Origin: Halococcus saccharolyticus DSM 5350
Lineage (GTDB): Archaea; Halobacteriota; Halobacteria; Halobacteriales; Halococcaceae
Length of the DNA: 64,000 nt
NCBI RefSeq assembly: GCF_000336915.1
Contig: NZ_AOMD01000030.1
Location: 62,509 to 126,508, forward strand
Direction of reading: 5' to 3'
Shown: positions 33,947 through 41,772 of the stretch, piece after piece
Layout: every line of letters begins with the position of its first letter
Numbering within the stretch: the first letter of the stretch is position 1
Program-made: the position numbers and the translations under genes
Notes under the pieces: generated by a model
The model's database searches: none
What the model was told of the DNA's origin: nothing
The model's input: only the letters and a program-made list of their open reading frames with translations

Positions 33947-34151
33947 CGCTTGTCACCCGAGGCACAAATCCGTTTCGCGGACGGCTCGACTCGCTCGTGA
34001 CTCCGACAACGACCCACTCGGAGTAGCGATGTTTCTCGCCACGGTCGATCTCCGCGCGCTCGAACTCGACCTCACAGGCGTCGACCGGGTGCAGTACACG
34101 GTTACGGACGGACACCTCATGCTCGACACCGTCACGGAGGGGATTCGATGA
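33939..34151 (+). CDS. Small hypothetical protein (70 aa)
   Basis: 70 residues from a GTG at 33939 (MTDACHPRHKSVSRTARLAR). The second half, MFLATVDLRALELDLTGVDR and YTVTDGHLMLDTV, looks like an alternating beta structure with a hydrophobic core. No family recognised. It overlaps the gene before it by 8 nt and the gene after it by 4 nt, consistent with translational coupling in the operon. Confidence 0.5.
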   Translation: MTDACHPRHKSVSRTARLARDSDNDPLGVAMFLATVDLRALELDLTGVDRVQYTVTDGHLMLDTVTEGIR

Positions 34152-34306
34152 GCCGCGCCTTCTACTGTCCGGATTGTAAAACCATCCACGTCGTCGATCA
34201 CCGAGGCCGCCAGAAACCGGAAGACGATCAAGAAGCGGATATAGACTTCATCTGTGGTCGCTCCGTGGAACTCATCCGCTCGCTCCGGTTGAGAGGGAAA
34301 AGATGA
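34148..34306 (+). CDS. Small Cys-containing protein (52 aa), possible zinc-binding
   Basis: 52 residues: MSRAFYCPDCKTIHVVDHRG and ending ELIRSLRLRGKR. One CxxC (CPDC) with a nearby His and a third Cys (DFICGRS) gives a potential C-C-H-C metal site in a tiny fold. The basic tail fits nucleic-acid binding. ATGA overlaps with both neighbours. It directly precedes the primase/helicase gene and may be its accessory factor. Confidence 0.55.
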   Translation: MSRAFYCPDCKTIHVVDHRGRQKPEDDQEADIDFICGRSVELIRSLRLRGKR

Positions 34307-36360
34307 CTGCATACGAGTACGCTCCGGAACTCAAGGAACGAGACCGATGGATCTGCTGGCGGTACGAGAAGCAAGACGGCGAACGGACGGACTCGCCGAT
34401 AGCTCCGTACGACAGCACAACGTACGCGAGCGTTTCTGCCCCGGAGACATGGGGAAGTTACGAGGTAACGGTCAAGTATCATAATAGTAGTGACACGAAC
34501 ACCGATGGAGTCGCATACGTTCTCGGCCCCGACGATCCCGTTGCAATTGCGGATCTCCTGGGCTGCACTGATCCCGAGTCGCCAAACACCGAGAAATGGG
34601 CGCTGGACATAATGATGGATCTCCCCAGCTACACCGAGGTACTACCGACGGAGTCGGATCTTCGTGTGTTTGTGCTCGGATCTGTGCCCGAAGGTCGCAG
34701 TCGTCAGGAGCAGGAGCGAACCCTTGACGCCCTTGACGGCTGTTCGAGGGGTCCCGCAGTCGAATTATACGACGAGGGTGAATATGTACGGTTCACGGGT
34801 AATTCTCTCGAAGCCGTCCCTGAATCGGTCGAAGAGCACCAAGGTGGCCTCAACGAAGTATACGCCGAATACATTGCTGGAAATAGTGAGAACAAAATAA
34901 CAGGTACCTCAACGCAGGGCAGCACGGGAGTCCCCACCCAACTCACCCCGAAAAACGTCGTGAAGGCCGCAGGTAAAAACCCGAACGAAAACGACCTTGG
35001 CAACCTCTCCGATCGAATGAAGGCAGGGGCGATATGGAAGCTGATCGAACGCTCCGACAGCATTCACCTCTGCGTACGTCGTGACAACGCCGCTCTGTTG
35101 GCGTTCGACGACGGTATCTGGAAGCCTGAAGCCAAACGTACACTCCGGCACGCCGCACGTCGGGCTCTGGGTTCTATTCACTACGGGAAACATATCGTCT
35201 CCGAATTGGAAGAGCAAGCGAAGAGCGATCCTGACTCTGAGGTCAAGCCCGAGGATCTCGGCCTCGAAACTAGCTACGTAGCTGTCGAGAATGGCTTGCT
35301 TGATCTCGAAGCGGCTGCCAACGGAGACGAGAATGCAGTCCGCGAACTCCGTCCTGAGAACTATGCGCTCACTCGATTGCCGGTTGAGTATGATCCGACC
35401 GCCGAATATGACGAGTGGGCTGATCTCGTCGAGGAGTGGGCGGAGGATGGCAAAGTCGACGCGCTGCAGGAGTATGTCGGATACTGCCTGCATATCGGTG
35501 ATCTGCCGATCCATCGCGCCTTGATGCTTGTTGGCTCTGGGGCGAACGGAAAGGGAACGTTCCTGGCGGTCGTTCGCGCATTACTCGGTCCGGAAAATAC
35601 GTCGTCAGTCGAACTACAGACGCTCGCCAGCGAACGAGACGCAGTAGCTGACATGTATGGTTCACTCGCTAACATCGATGATGACCTCTCTGCCCGAAAA
35701 CTCAACGCCGGGCTAGGAACGTTCAAGAAGCTCGTCGCTGGGGATCGTGTGCGGGCACGGAGACTCTACGAGGATGCGTTCGAGTACAAAGCCATGGGGA
35801 AGCACCTCTATGCCGCGAACGAGGTCCCCCAAGTCGACGTTCCCGACGATGACGAAGCGTTTTGGCGGCGGTGGCTCCTCATCGAATTCCCGAACCATTA
35901 TCCACCAAGTGAGCGGGACCCCGAACTCCGTGACCGTCTCAGCGAATCGGAGAGCCTTTCGGGTGTCCTCAACTGGGCGATTGAGGGATGGAATCGGCTA
36001 CGTGATCAGGAGTATTTCACCAATGAGGAACAGCTCGCTCACGACAAACGCCGGCGCTGGCAAGCATGGGGCGACTCCGTCGACGAGTTCATCAGCGAGT
36101 GTGTCGAGAACGATCCCAACGCCGAGCGGCTCACGACCGGTGAAGCGCACCAGCAATACCAAGCATGGTGCCGCGAGAATAACAGGAACACAGTGGGACA
36201 GCGGCAGTTCACGAACACGCTCAAGAACGAAGACGTTGGGTACGGAAAGCACCGGATCGACGGGACCTCCACCCTTGGCTATGACGAACTCGGACTATCC
36301 GACATCGGCACAGAACTCGACGGTGGGACCGAGGACTCAAACCGAGGGATGAGCTTCTAA
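34303..36360 (+). CDS. P4/D5-type primase-helicase with degenerate PrimPol domain
   Basis: 685 residues. N-terminal PrimPol (AEP)-like region (1-170), D5 N-terminal domain (about 245-400) and SF3 helicase with Walker A GSGANGKGT (411-419), DD sequence of Walker B in LANIDDDLSA, and a C-terminal winged-helix region (from about 600). In haloarchaeal relatives the primase motifs read VDLDDC and SPSGTGLH; here the equivalent segments are ADLLGC (83-88) and LPTESDLR (114-121). The second and third acids and the catalytic His are replaced, so priming is probably lost and the protein may act as a replicative helicase only. Last gene of the RHH operon (4-nt overlap). Codon use is lower in GC than the flanking core genes. 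Confidence 0.88.
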   Translation: MTAYEYAPELKERDRWICWRYEKQDGERTDSPIAPYDSTTYASVSAPETWGSYEVTVKYHNSSDTNTDGVAYVLGPDDPVAIADLLGCTDPESPNTEKWALDIMMDLPSYTEVLPTESDLRVFVLGSVPEGRSRQEQERTLDALDGCSRGPAVELYDEGEYVRFTGNSLEAVPESVEEHQGGLNEVYAEYIAGNSENKITGTSTQGSTGVPTQLTPKNVVKAAGKNPNENDLGNLSDRMKAGAIWKLIERSDSIHLCVRRDNAALLAFDDGIWKPEAKRTLRHAARRALGSIHYGKHIVSELEEQAKSDPDSEVKPEDLGLETSYVAVENGLLDLEAAANGDENAVRELRPENYALTRLPVEYDPTAEYDEWADLVEEWAEDGKVDALQEYVGYCLHIGDLPIHRALMLVGSGANGKGTFLAVVRALLGPENTSSVELQTLASERDAVADMYGSLANIDDDLSARKLNAGLGTFKKLVAGDRVRARRLYEDAFEYKAMGKHLYAANEVPQVDVPDDDEAFWRRWLLIEFPNHYPPSERDPELRDRLSESESLSGVLNWAIEGWNRLRDQEYFTNEEQLAHDKRRRWQAWGDSVDEFISECVENDPNAERLTTGEAHQQYQAWCRENNRNTVGQRQFTNTLKNEDVGYGKHRIDGTSTLGYDELGLSDIGTELDGGTEDSNRGMSF

Positions 36361-36823
36361 GAGCCTTCCCGGTTCGCTTCTGTTACGCTGGTTCACGGCG
36401 ACGACGCGTCATCGTCAGCTATGATAACTCGATTCCCTGACAGATATGGTGCTTGTGGTGCATGGGCGGCGGAAATTTGCGATGAAGGTGATGTGGATGC
36501 AGGAGAGTACGCAGAAAAGATGCGGAAGGGATGCACCACATCCACCACACCAGTCTAGAAAATCACATCAGTGCCAGCATGAATGCTCGCAATGCAGTCG
36601 AGAGCGCTCCACATCATCCATTCCCATCTGACGTGTCGGCCAACACTCACGGTCACGTTGAGGAGTTACGCTATTCGGACTAAGCTCTCGACGGGCTCGA
36701 AGTGCCTCGTCTCGAAACGTTTTCGACACAGGCCAGGTAGGTCCGTACACTATCGAGTGCGTGGAGGGTACTTCGGATCAGGAGTGGCGAGGGACTAAAG
36801 AAGGTCGCAGCCTATTTTCAAAT
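36361..36823. other. 463-nt gap after the primase operon, no gene
   Basis: No supportable coding region on either strand. It holds a 10-bp inverted repeat (TGTGGTGCAT 36454-36463, ATGCACCACA 36531-36540) with further CCAC/GTGG clusters to 36553. Such repeats next to a replication helicase could be an initiation or recombination site, but nothing in sequence proves it. Confidence 0.4.
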
Positions 36824-37180
36824 ATGTCTCAGCCGGCATCTATTCCGATTTCGGAAGCTATCGAGAGCGCCGTCGGCGCGAATGATCGAACGCGCCGCGA
36901 GGATATTCGCTACCTCCGCCATCACGTCTCTGACGAGGAGCTATTCGTAGAGGTCGGACTCCCTGGTGGAGCATCTGGTGGAGCCGAAAGCATGATTGGA
37001 TACTCGTCCGTAATCGCCAAGGGACTTCTCAAGAACTGTGCCGGCGACAGGACAGTCCATCTCGCGCTCGTACTCGCCGGTGACAGGCTCGCGCGTTTGA
37101 CCGTGACTCCCGAAAGCGCCGACCTCAACGATTCCGAAGCCTTCCGACAGCAGTGCACGCACTCTCTACGCGTGGATTGA
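36824..37180 (+). CDS. Hypothetical protein (118 aa)
   Basis: 118 residues from ATG 36824 (MSQPASIPISEAIESAVGAN). A helical N-terminus (TRREDIRYLRHHVSDEE) is followed by a Gly/Ala-rich segment and the strands VHLALVLAGDRLARLTVTPE. The start at 36824 is chosen over upstream codons because the sequence before it is not protein-like. No family recognised. It sits between the replication operon and the AT-rich block and has intermediate base composition. Confidence 0.6.
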   Translation: MSQPASIPISEAIESAVGANDRTRREDIRYLRHHVSDEELFVEVGLPGGASGGAESMIGYSSVIAKGLLKNCAGDRTVHLALVLAGDRLARLTVTPESADLNDSEAFRQQCTHSLRVD

Positions 37181-37858
37181 GCGGGCGGGTATACTGACCG
37201 CATTCTTTCGTGGATCTCGCGACCGGGTAGCTGGGGGTCGACCGGATTGATCCTGAGTGCTCGCAACCCCTTCGGGGGTCATCCTGCCGGTCCTTGTTAT
37301 TATCTAATGGTAACACCCATTATCTTGCATATGCTGCCAGCGCTTTCCCTACCGGCTCACCCCAAAGCTCCCGGATTCAAGAATGTTCACTCGTAGTGAA
37401 CAGCCGGATGTCGGTTCTCTTTATATACTCTGGAATTCACACTCTCTTATTCACTTTCTATATTCCTCGCTCACTTTGCACCGACCATCGCCAATCATCT
37501 ACGGGCAATGTATCCCTGATAATTGCCGGTGAAACCAAGTGACTACAGCCTCACAACTAGCCAAGCTTAGCAGCATATTGGAACAGGATAGTCGCCGGAG
37601 GTGGACTTTACAGACCTCCAGTGGCCGAATTAGGGACAAGACCGGAACCCTTCACCAGCGGAGGTATCCGGTAGTGGGCAGTTTTCTCTCGTCGCACATC
37701 ACTCTTTTCCCGCTTTCTGCTGCCCGTGAGGCGCAACCGTAATCAGAGGACCGTCAGCGGCCTACAGTAGCCTGTAATACGCTTTCCACCTCGACAACGT
37801 TGAGAGACCACGCAGAAATAGCTACCGACGCTCATGCCTCATTCTGAGGGCATTGGGC
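37181..37858. other. 678-nt AT-rich gap with an operator-like palindrome, no supported gene
   Basis: Composition shifts to AT-rich after about 37290. TGTTCACT-CGT-AGTGAACA (37384-37402) is a perfect 8-bp palindrome with a 3-nt centre, of the type bound by dimeric regulators. A TATA-like TTTATATAC follows at about 37419. A 67-codon GTG frame at 37539-37742 is the only candidate gene and is weak. The convergent radical SAM gene ends at 37859. Confidence 0.5.
37266..37294 (+). terminator. UUCG-tetraloop hairpin and AT-rich run
   Basis: ACCCC TTCG GGGGT (37266-37279) forms a five-pair stem with an extra-stable UUCG loop. An AT-rich run (TTGTTATTATC) follows from 37294, so it may end the 36824-37180 transcript. 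Confidence 0.5.
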
Positions 37859-39079
37859 CTACGATGGGAGCGATGGATCAGCGATGTTCTCAGGTGAAAC
37901 CGCAGTACGTTGTTCTTTTAGCGACTTTGCTTGACTCTCACCCACTGATTTGATTACCTGCTTGTCTGGCCAAACATGAACATCGACATCGTGCTTTGCA
38001 CCGAGTTCTTCTGCCCACTGCATCTGTTGTATGGAATATTTGACCCAATACTCTCGATCGTTACTGATCTTTTTAAGTTCATCAGCCAGATGGTCTTTTC
38101 CGGCTTCCTCAGCTGCCTTTATGGTCATCTGAAAATTCCCTCCTCTTGGATTAATCGGTTCTTGGAACACAACTTCAGCATCAAGATTGGCAAATTCCTC
38201 TATGAGATTGTCAAATTCTTCATATGTTTGTGTTGGGTATGTAGGTGACATAGAAACATATACTGGAATACCTGCCTGACTTATTTTCCGCAAGGCTTCT
38301 AATCTGGCTGAAGGTGGGGGTGCTCCCGGCTCAATAGCTTTCACCTGCTTATCATCAAGACAGGGGATAGACGAGCCTACACGAATTAATTCTCCATCTC
38401 GCTTCTCGCTCAGTTCAATACCGCGCTGAAATACGTCTATGTCCCGTGCGACAGCAGGACTACGCGTAAGAATCCGGACCGGGAATCCTCTGCTGATAAG
38501 TTCAATGATGCAACCCCGTGTTATTTGCGCTGCACGACGATCTTGGTAACAATCTGTTCCACTTGAGATCATCACTACTCCTCGTCCCCGGTTGGTTGTT
38601 TTCCATTTTTGTTTTCGGCCTAATTTTCGAGCAAGCCGTTCAGGCAAGTCATCTCTATACAACAAATAGGAACCCCAGTCAGTCTGCCCATCTGATACAG
38701 ACGCTTGCTCAGAAAGCATATCCTGGCGTGCAGTAATGTTTGGCGTACTTGGGACGTAGCAAAATTTGCAACCATGACTACATCCTGTGGCAACGTTAAT
38801 CACGTAGTCGCACAGGCTTTTGTGGTAAAGTCCTGACTCACTAAGAACGACTTTAGCGGGGTCTGTAGTATGCTCAACACCGTTTTTGGTCGTACTCTCC
38901 TGATCAATTGCACATTCCCAACAAAGAATATCTCCTTGATAGGTTGCACTAAACCGTTCTGCGATCTCGTTTCCACATGAAGCACATTTGTGACCAGTAG
39001 CAAGAACGTCTATTCGTTCTAGTGGGTCCCCTTTTTTACGGCTCTTTTCACGGATAGCGTCCAATGTGGATTTATTCAA
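37859..39079 (-). CDS. Radical SAM protein with N-terminal four-Cys zinc ribbon (copy 1 of TcmP module)
   Basis: 406 residues. Start is a TTG at 39079; the in-frame stop lies six codons upstream, no ATG precedes the conserved part, and a GAGAAGG Shine-Dalgarno-like element is 8 nt before it. Zinc ribbon Cys32, Cys35, Cys53, Cys56 (CASCGNE...LCWEC). Radical SAM cluster Cys100, Cys104, Cys107 (CSHGCKFC). Further conserved blocks are YVINVATG, SSGTDCYQDRRAAQITRG and VRILTRSPAVARDIDVF, placing it near the SplB/Rv2578c-type branch. Strongly similar to the gene at 40345-41772, with TcmP between them. It probably modifies a nucleic acid, nucleotide or TcmP-linked substrate by a 5'-deoxyadenosyl radical. 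AT-rich codon use marks it as acquired. Confidence 0.85.
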   Translation of the reverse strand: MNKSTLDAIREKSRKKGDPLERIDVLATGHKCASCGNEIAERFSATYQGDILCWECAIDQESTTKNGVEHTTDPAKVVLSESGLYHKSLCDYVINVATGCSHGCKFCYVPSTPNITARQDMLSEQASVSDGQTDWGSYLLYRDDLPERLARKLGRKQKWKTTNRGRGVVMISSGTDCYQDRRAAQITRGCIIELISRGFPVRILTRSPAVARDIDVFQRGIELSEKRDGELIRVGSSIPCLDDKQVKAIEPGAPPPSARLEALRKISQAGIPVYVSMSPTYPTQTYEEFDNLIEEFANLDAEVVFQEPINPRGGNFQMTIKAAEEAGKDHLADELKKISNDREYWVKYSIQQMQWAEELGAKHDVDVHVWPDKQVIKSVGESQAKSLKEQRTAVSPENIADPSLPS

Positions 39080-39149
39080 GTATTTGACCTTCTCTTATTT
39101 CCAAATTCATGTCCTTGCCCAATGAACTTTGCCATTGATAACCAGAGTG

Positions 39150-40160
39150 CTAAAAGCTATCGAGAGAAGATTGGCCACTGCCATCCTCATCATCGGGAAG
39201 GTACTGATCCATAGTAGCTCTATCGCCTCGAATAACCTCCAACATTTCGTCCACATCTGCCCCATCAACCGCCTCCACGAAATCCCTCACATAGTCAACT
39301 GCATCAATGTAACCGCTTCCTCGATTTGTTTCACGGGTTCCGTATATCATGTCATATTCATAGTTCCGTCCTCCGCTATCCACGTTTGCCACCACCTTTT
39401 TTTCCTTCTCAACACCTGTTAACCTCTCACAATATTTTTCTCGAAGTGTTTGTTTGTTCTTCTCCTCCGTATCCCACATGTTTCCGCCATAGAACCGATT
39501 CATTGCTGACTCGCTGTCTGTGTGATGGGCGGTGCGAACGATATTTGATGTAGGGAAGTTGATCAAAAGATCTCCGGTAGGTGTGGGAGCTACTTTCTCA
39601 ATTCCATCGTCCCATTCAACGTCCAGCCCTTGATTATCAATAAATGTGAAGTGGTTGAAACTAGGGCCATTCGGGTTTTCATACGCTATATCCCACATAT
39701 CATTCACGACCTCTCTCAGTTGCTCGTTGGCATCTCCTTCATACACTTGATATGCCTCGGGTACAGTAACATCAACCATAGAATTTTCAAAAACTTCATC
39801 CAAGCGGCGTCTAAGTGCATCTGCCTTGTCCGGATCGTTCTCAATAAAATACATTTTAGTGAATGGCTCAGTAGCATTCTTTGCTGCAATAACTGGTGAT
39901 CCCAAGAAGCAGTCACCCTGATCACCATAGACAGAAACACCCGAGCCGGCTAATGCATCAATATAAAAGAAATCGTCCATATGTTGTGATATGACCTTTG
40001 TATACATGTTGGTGGTCGCTGCGTGGAGGATCAATTTTAGGGCTGACCAGGGCCCAAACTCATTGAATTGGTTTGGGGCTACGCCTTTCAACTCGTCAGC
40101 GTTGTCCCGTAGGTCTTCTACTCGATCTTTCACCCATTCTCTGCGGGGTACAGAAGGCAT
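39150..40160 (-). CDS. tcmP: TcmP-family protein (three-Cys-motif partner), Rossmann methyltransferase-like
   Basis: 336 residues from ATG 40160 (MPSVPRREWVKDRVEDLRDN); an upstream in-frame ATG at 40208 lies before the box A and is rejected. The family is named for always sitting beside a protein with a three-Cys (radical-SAM-like) motif. A class I methyltransferase-like fold is suggested by FFYIDALAGSG (64-74, motif I), MYFIENDPDKADALRRRL (motif II acid), YEGDANE (140-146) and FTFIDNQGLDVEW (171-183, motif IV). The GSPVIAAK and DLLINFPTSNIVRT stretches are typical of TcmP. Activity is unproven. Flanked on both sides by paralogous radical SAM genes in the same orientation. Confidence 0.85.
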   Translation of the reverse strand: MPSVPRREWVKDRVEDLRDNADELKGVAPNQFNEFGPWSALKLILHAATTNMYTKVISQHMDDFFYIDALAGSGVSVYGDQGDCFLGSPVIAAKNATEPFTKMYFIENDPDKADALRRRLDEVFENSMVDVTVPEAYQVYEGDANEQLREVVNDMWDIAYENPNGPSFNHFTFIDNQGLDVEWDDGIEKVAPTPTGDLLINFPTSNIVRTAHHTDSESAMNRFYGGNMWDTEEKNKQTLREKYCERLTGVEKEKKVVANVDSGGRNYEYDMIYGTRETNRGSGYIDAVDYVRDFVEAVDGADVDEMLEVIRGDRATMDQYLPDDEDGSGQSSLDSF

Positions 40161-40181
40161 AAACTGTTGTGACGAGCATAG

Positions 40182-40194
40182 AATAATATAATTT
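40182..40194 (-). promoter_or_regulatory. Box A of tcmP
   Basis: AAATTATATTATT on the minus strand is centred about 28 nt before ATG 40160. This predicts a leaderless mRNA and its own promoter, apart from the upstream radical SAM gene. Confidence 0.6.
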
Positions 40195-40344
40195 GGTGTA
40201 ATCTTCATGCTCTAAATAGTTGAATAAACCATAATGTCATTTGTCGAACTATCATATCACAACAGCCATCTTTGTCCCTTATGGACGTGCCAAATTATAT
40301 TCCCTAGACAATTCTGGCTCCACTCTTCTTTCAACAACCACAAT

Positions 40345-41772
40345 TCACCTGAGCTTTGAAGGTTTCACCAAGTGTTCAATCTCTGAATAATCATCAAAGA
40401 GAGGCGATTGTGCTGAACTTTTACCCGAAGCCGGTTCATCTCCAAGTGGCTCCGGGGAGATAGCTTGCCGCATTGCTGCCAATTGATCTCGTAAGGATCC
40501 ACTGGTAGCTTTCAGTAATTCTCGATCCGGCCATGAGTGGATTGGAGGCGCGTTCAGTCTTTGACCTTCTTTCTGAACTAAATTGAGATGTTTTAGACTA
40601 TACTCCACCCAATTTTGCGGATATTGAAGACGTTGAAATTCCTTCGCATGCTCTTCAAATCCACTGTTCTCAAGAGTTTCAACCATAATTTCAAAATTGG
40701 AGCCTCGAGGGTTGATTGGCTCATGAAAGACGACGCTGGGCTGTAGCGCTTTGAAACGAGTCAAGAGCTGGTGGATTTCTTTCTGGTTCATAGATGGATA
40801 TGTAGGTGACATAGATACATAGAGGGGAACTTTAGTACGGAGGCTATCTAGCATTTTCCATCGCTTTAGTGGAGGTGGCGCACCTGGTTCTAACGCCTTG
40901 ACCATGTCTTCGTTAAATGATGGAATTGACGATCCGATCGTAAGAGTATCGGAAAATTCTGAGAAAAGATCGGCATCCCTCGCTGCTATAGTGCTTCTAG
41001 TGAGTATTCTTGTTGGTATTTCTTTCGAGCATAGCTCACGTACAACTCCTCTAGTTATTTGAGCGGCTCGACGATCTTGATATGGGTCTGTTCCACTTGA
41101 AATCATAACTATGCCACGTCCTCGATCGGTCTTTCGCCAGTTTCCGAAATCGCTTTCCTCTAACTCCAAGCTCAGTCTTTCGGGGAGGTCATCTCGATAT
41201 AAGAGGTAGCTTCCCCACTCTCGTTGAAGATCGCTCACTTCTGCTTGGTTGTTCAGCATTTCTTCACGTGCTTTATACCCCGCAGTAGTTGGCACATAAC
41301 AGAACTTACAGCCATGTCTACACCCTGTCGCGACGTTTATGACGTAGTCACAGAGGCTTTTTTCATAGAGGTGGGATTGGCTGTATGTCGCCTTAGTTGG
41401 GTCTGTGTTGACGCGAACACCTGCTTCTGTTCCCTCTGTTTCTCTTGTAGCTGCACAGTCCCAGCAAAGAAGATTTCCTCGGGGATCAGCAGCGAAACGG
41501 TTTTTGATTTCTTTTCCACAATTTGCGCAAGGTGCGCCTATATTTGTGAGATCAATTCGTTCATTGTGTTCATATTCTGCCTGCCGTAGCTGGTCTAAAG
41601 TTGGGAAGTCTCCAAACTTTTCAAGGATTTTTCCTTCTCCATCCTCAATATAGTAGTCTCGATGGAAGCTATCATCGGCTTCCCAACTAGTTTCAAGACG
41701 CATTGTTCCCCTTGAACTGTAGCTTTGCACTTCAGCCCCAAAGTTCCCCGGTAACCACTGTGAAAGTGACAT
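40345..41772 (-). CDS. Radical SAM protein with N-terminal extension and four-Cys zinc ribbon (copy 2 of TcmP module)
   Basis: 475 residues. An extra N-terminal stretch of about 50-70 residues (RLETSWEADDSFHRDYYIED) has no counterpart in copy 1. Then zinc ribbon Cys82, Cys85, Cys103, Cys106 (CANCGKE...LCWDC) and the radical SAM site Cys151, Cys155, Cys158 (CRHGCKFC). Shared blocks with copy 1: LCDYVINVATG, EWGSYLLYRDDLPERL, SSGTDPYQDRRAAQITRG, RILTRS, YVSMSPTYPS, EPINPRG. It is the first gene of the module and has a TATA-like GATATAGC (41803-41810) 35 nt upstream. The two copies probably work on related targets or form a heterodimer with TcmP. Confidence 0.85.
   Translation of the reverse strand: MSLSQWLPGNFGAEVQSYSSRGTMRLETSWEADDSFHRDYYIEDGEGKILEKFGDFPTLDQLRQAEYEHNERIDLTNIGAPCANCGKEIKNRFAADPRGNLLCWDCAATRETEGTEAGVRVNTDPTKATYSQSHLYEKSLCDYVINVATGCRHGCKFCYVPTTAGYKAREEMLNNQAEVSDLQREWGSYLLYRDDLPERLSLELEESDFGNWRKTDRGRGIVMISSGTDPYQDRRAAQITRGVVRELCSKEIPTRILTRSTIAARDADLFSEFSDTLTIGSSIPSFNEDMVKALEPGAPPPLKRWKMLDSLRTKVPLYVSMSPTYPSMNQKEIHQLLTRFKALQPSVVFHEPINPRGSNFEIMVETLENSGFEEHAKEFQRLQYPQNWVEYSLKHLNLVQKEGQRLNAPPIHSWPDRELLKATSGSLRDQLAAMRQAISPEPLGDEPASGKSSAQSPLFDDYSEIEHLVKPSKLR

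Noticed and set aside
36446-36631. 61-codon frame after the primase gene
   Set aside because: Repetitive Cys/His/Arg composition, no start signal, and it overlies the inverted repeats; not protein-like.
37539-37742. 67-codon GTG frame as a gene in the AT-rich gap
   Set aside because: GTG start without leader signal, no recognisable composition or motif, and no neighbour coupling; not reported as a gene.
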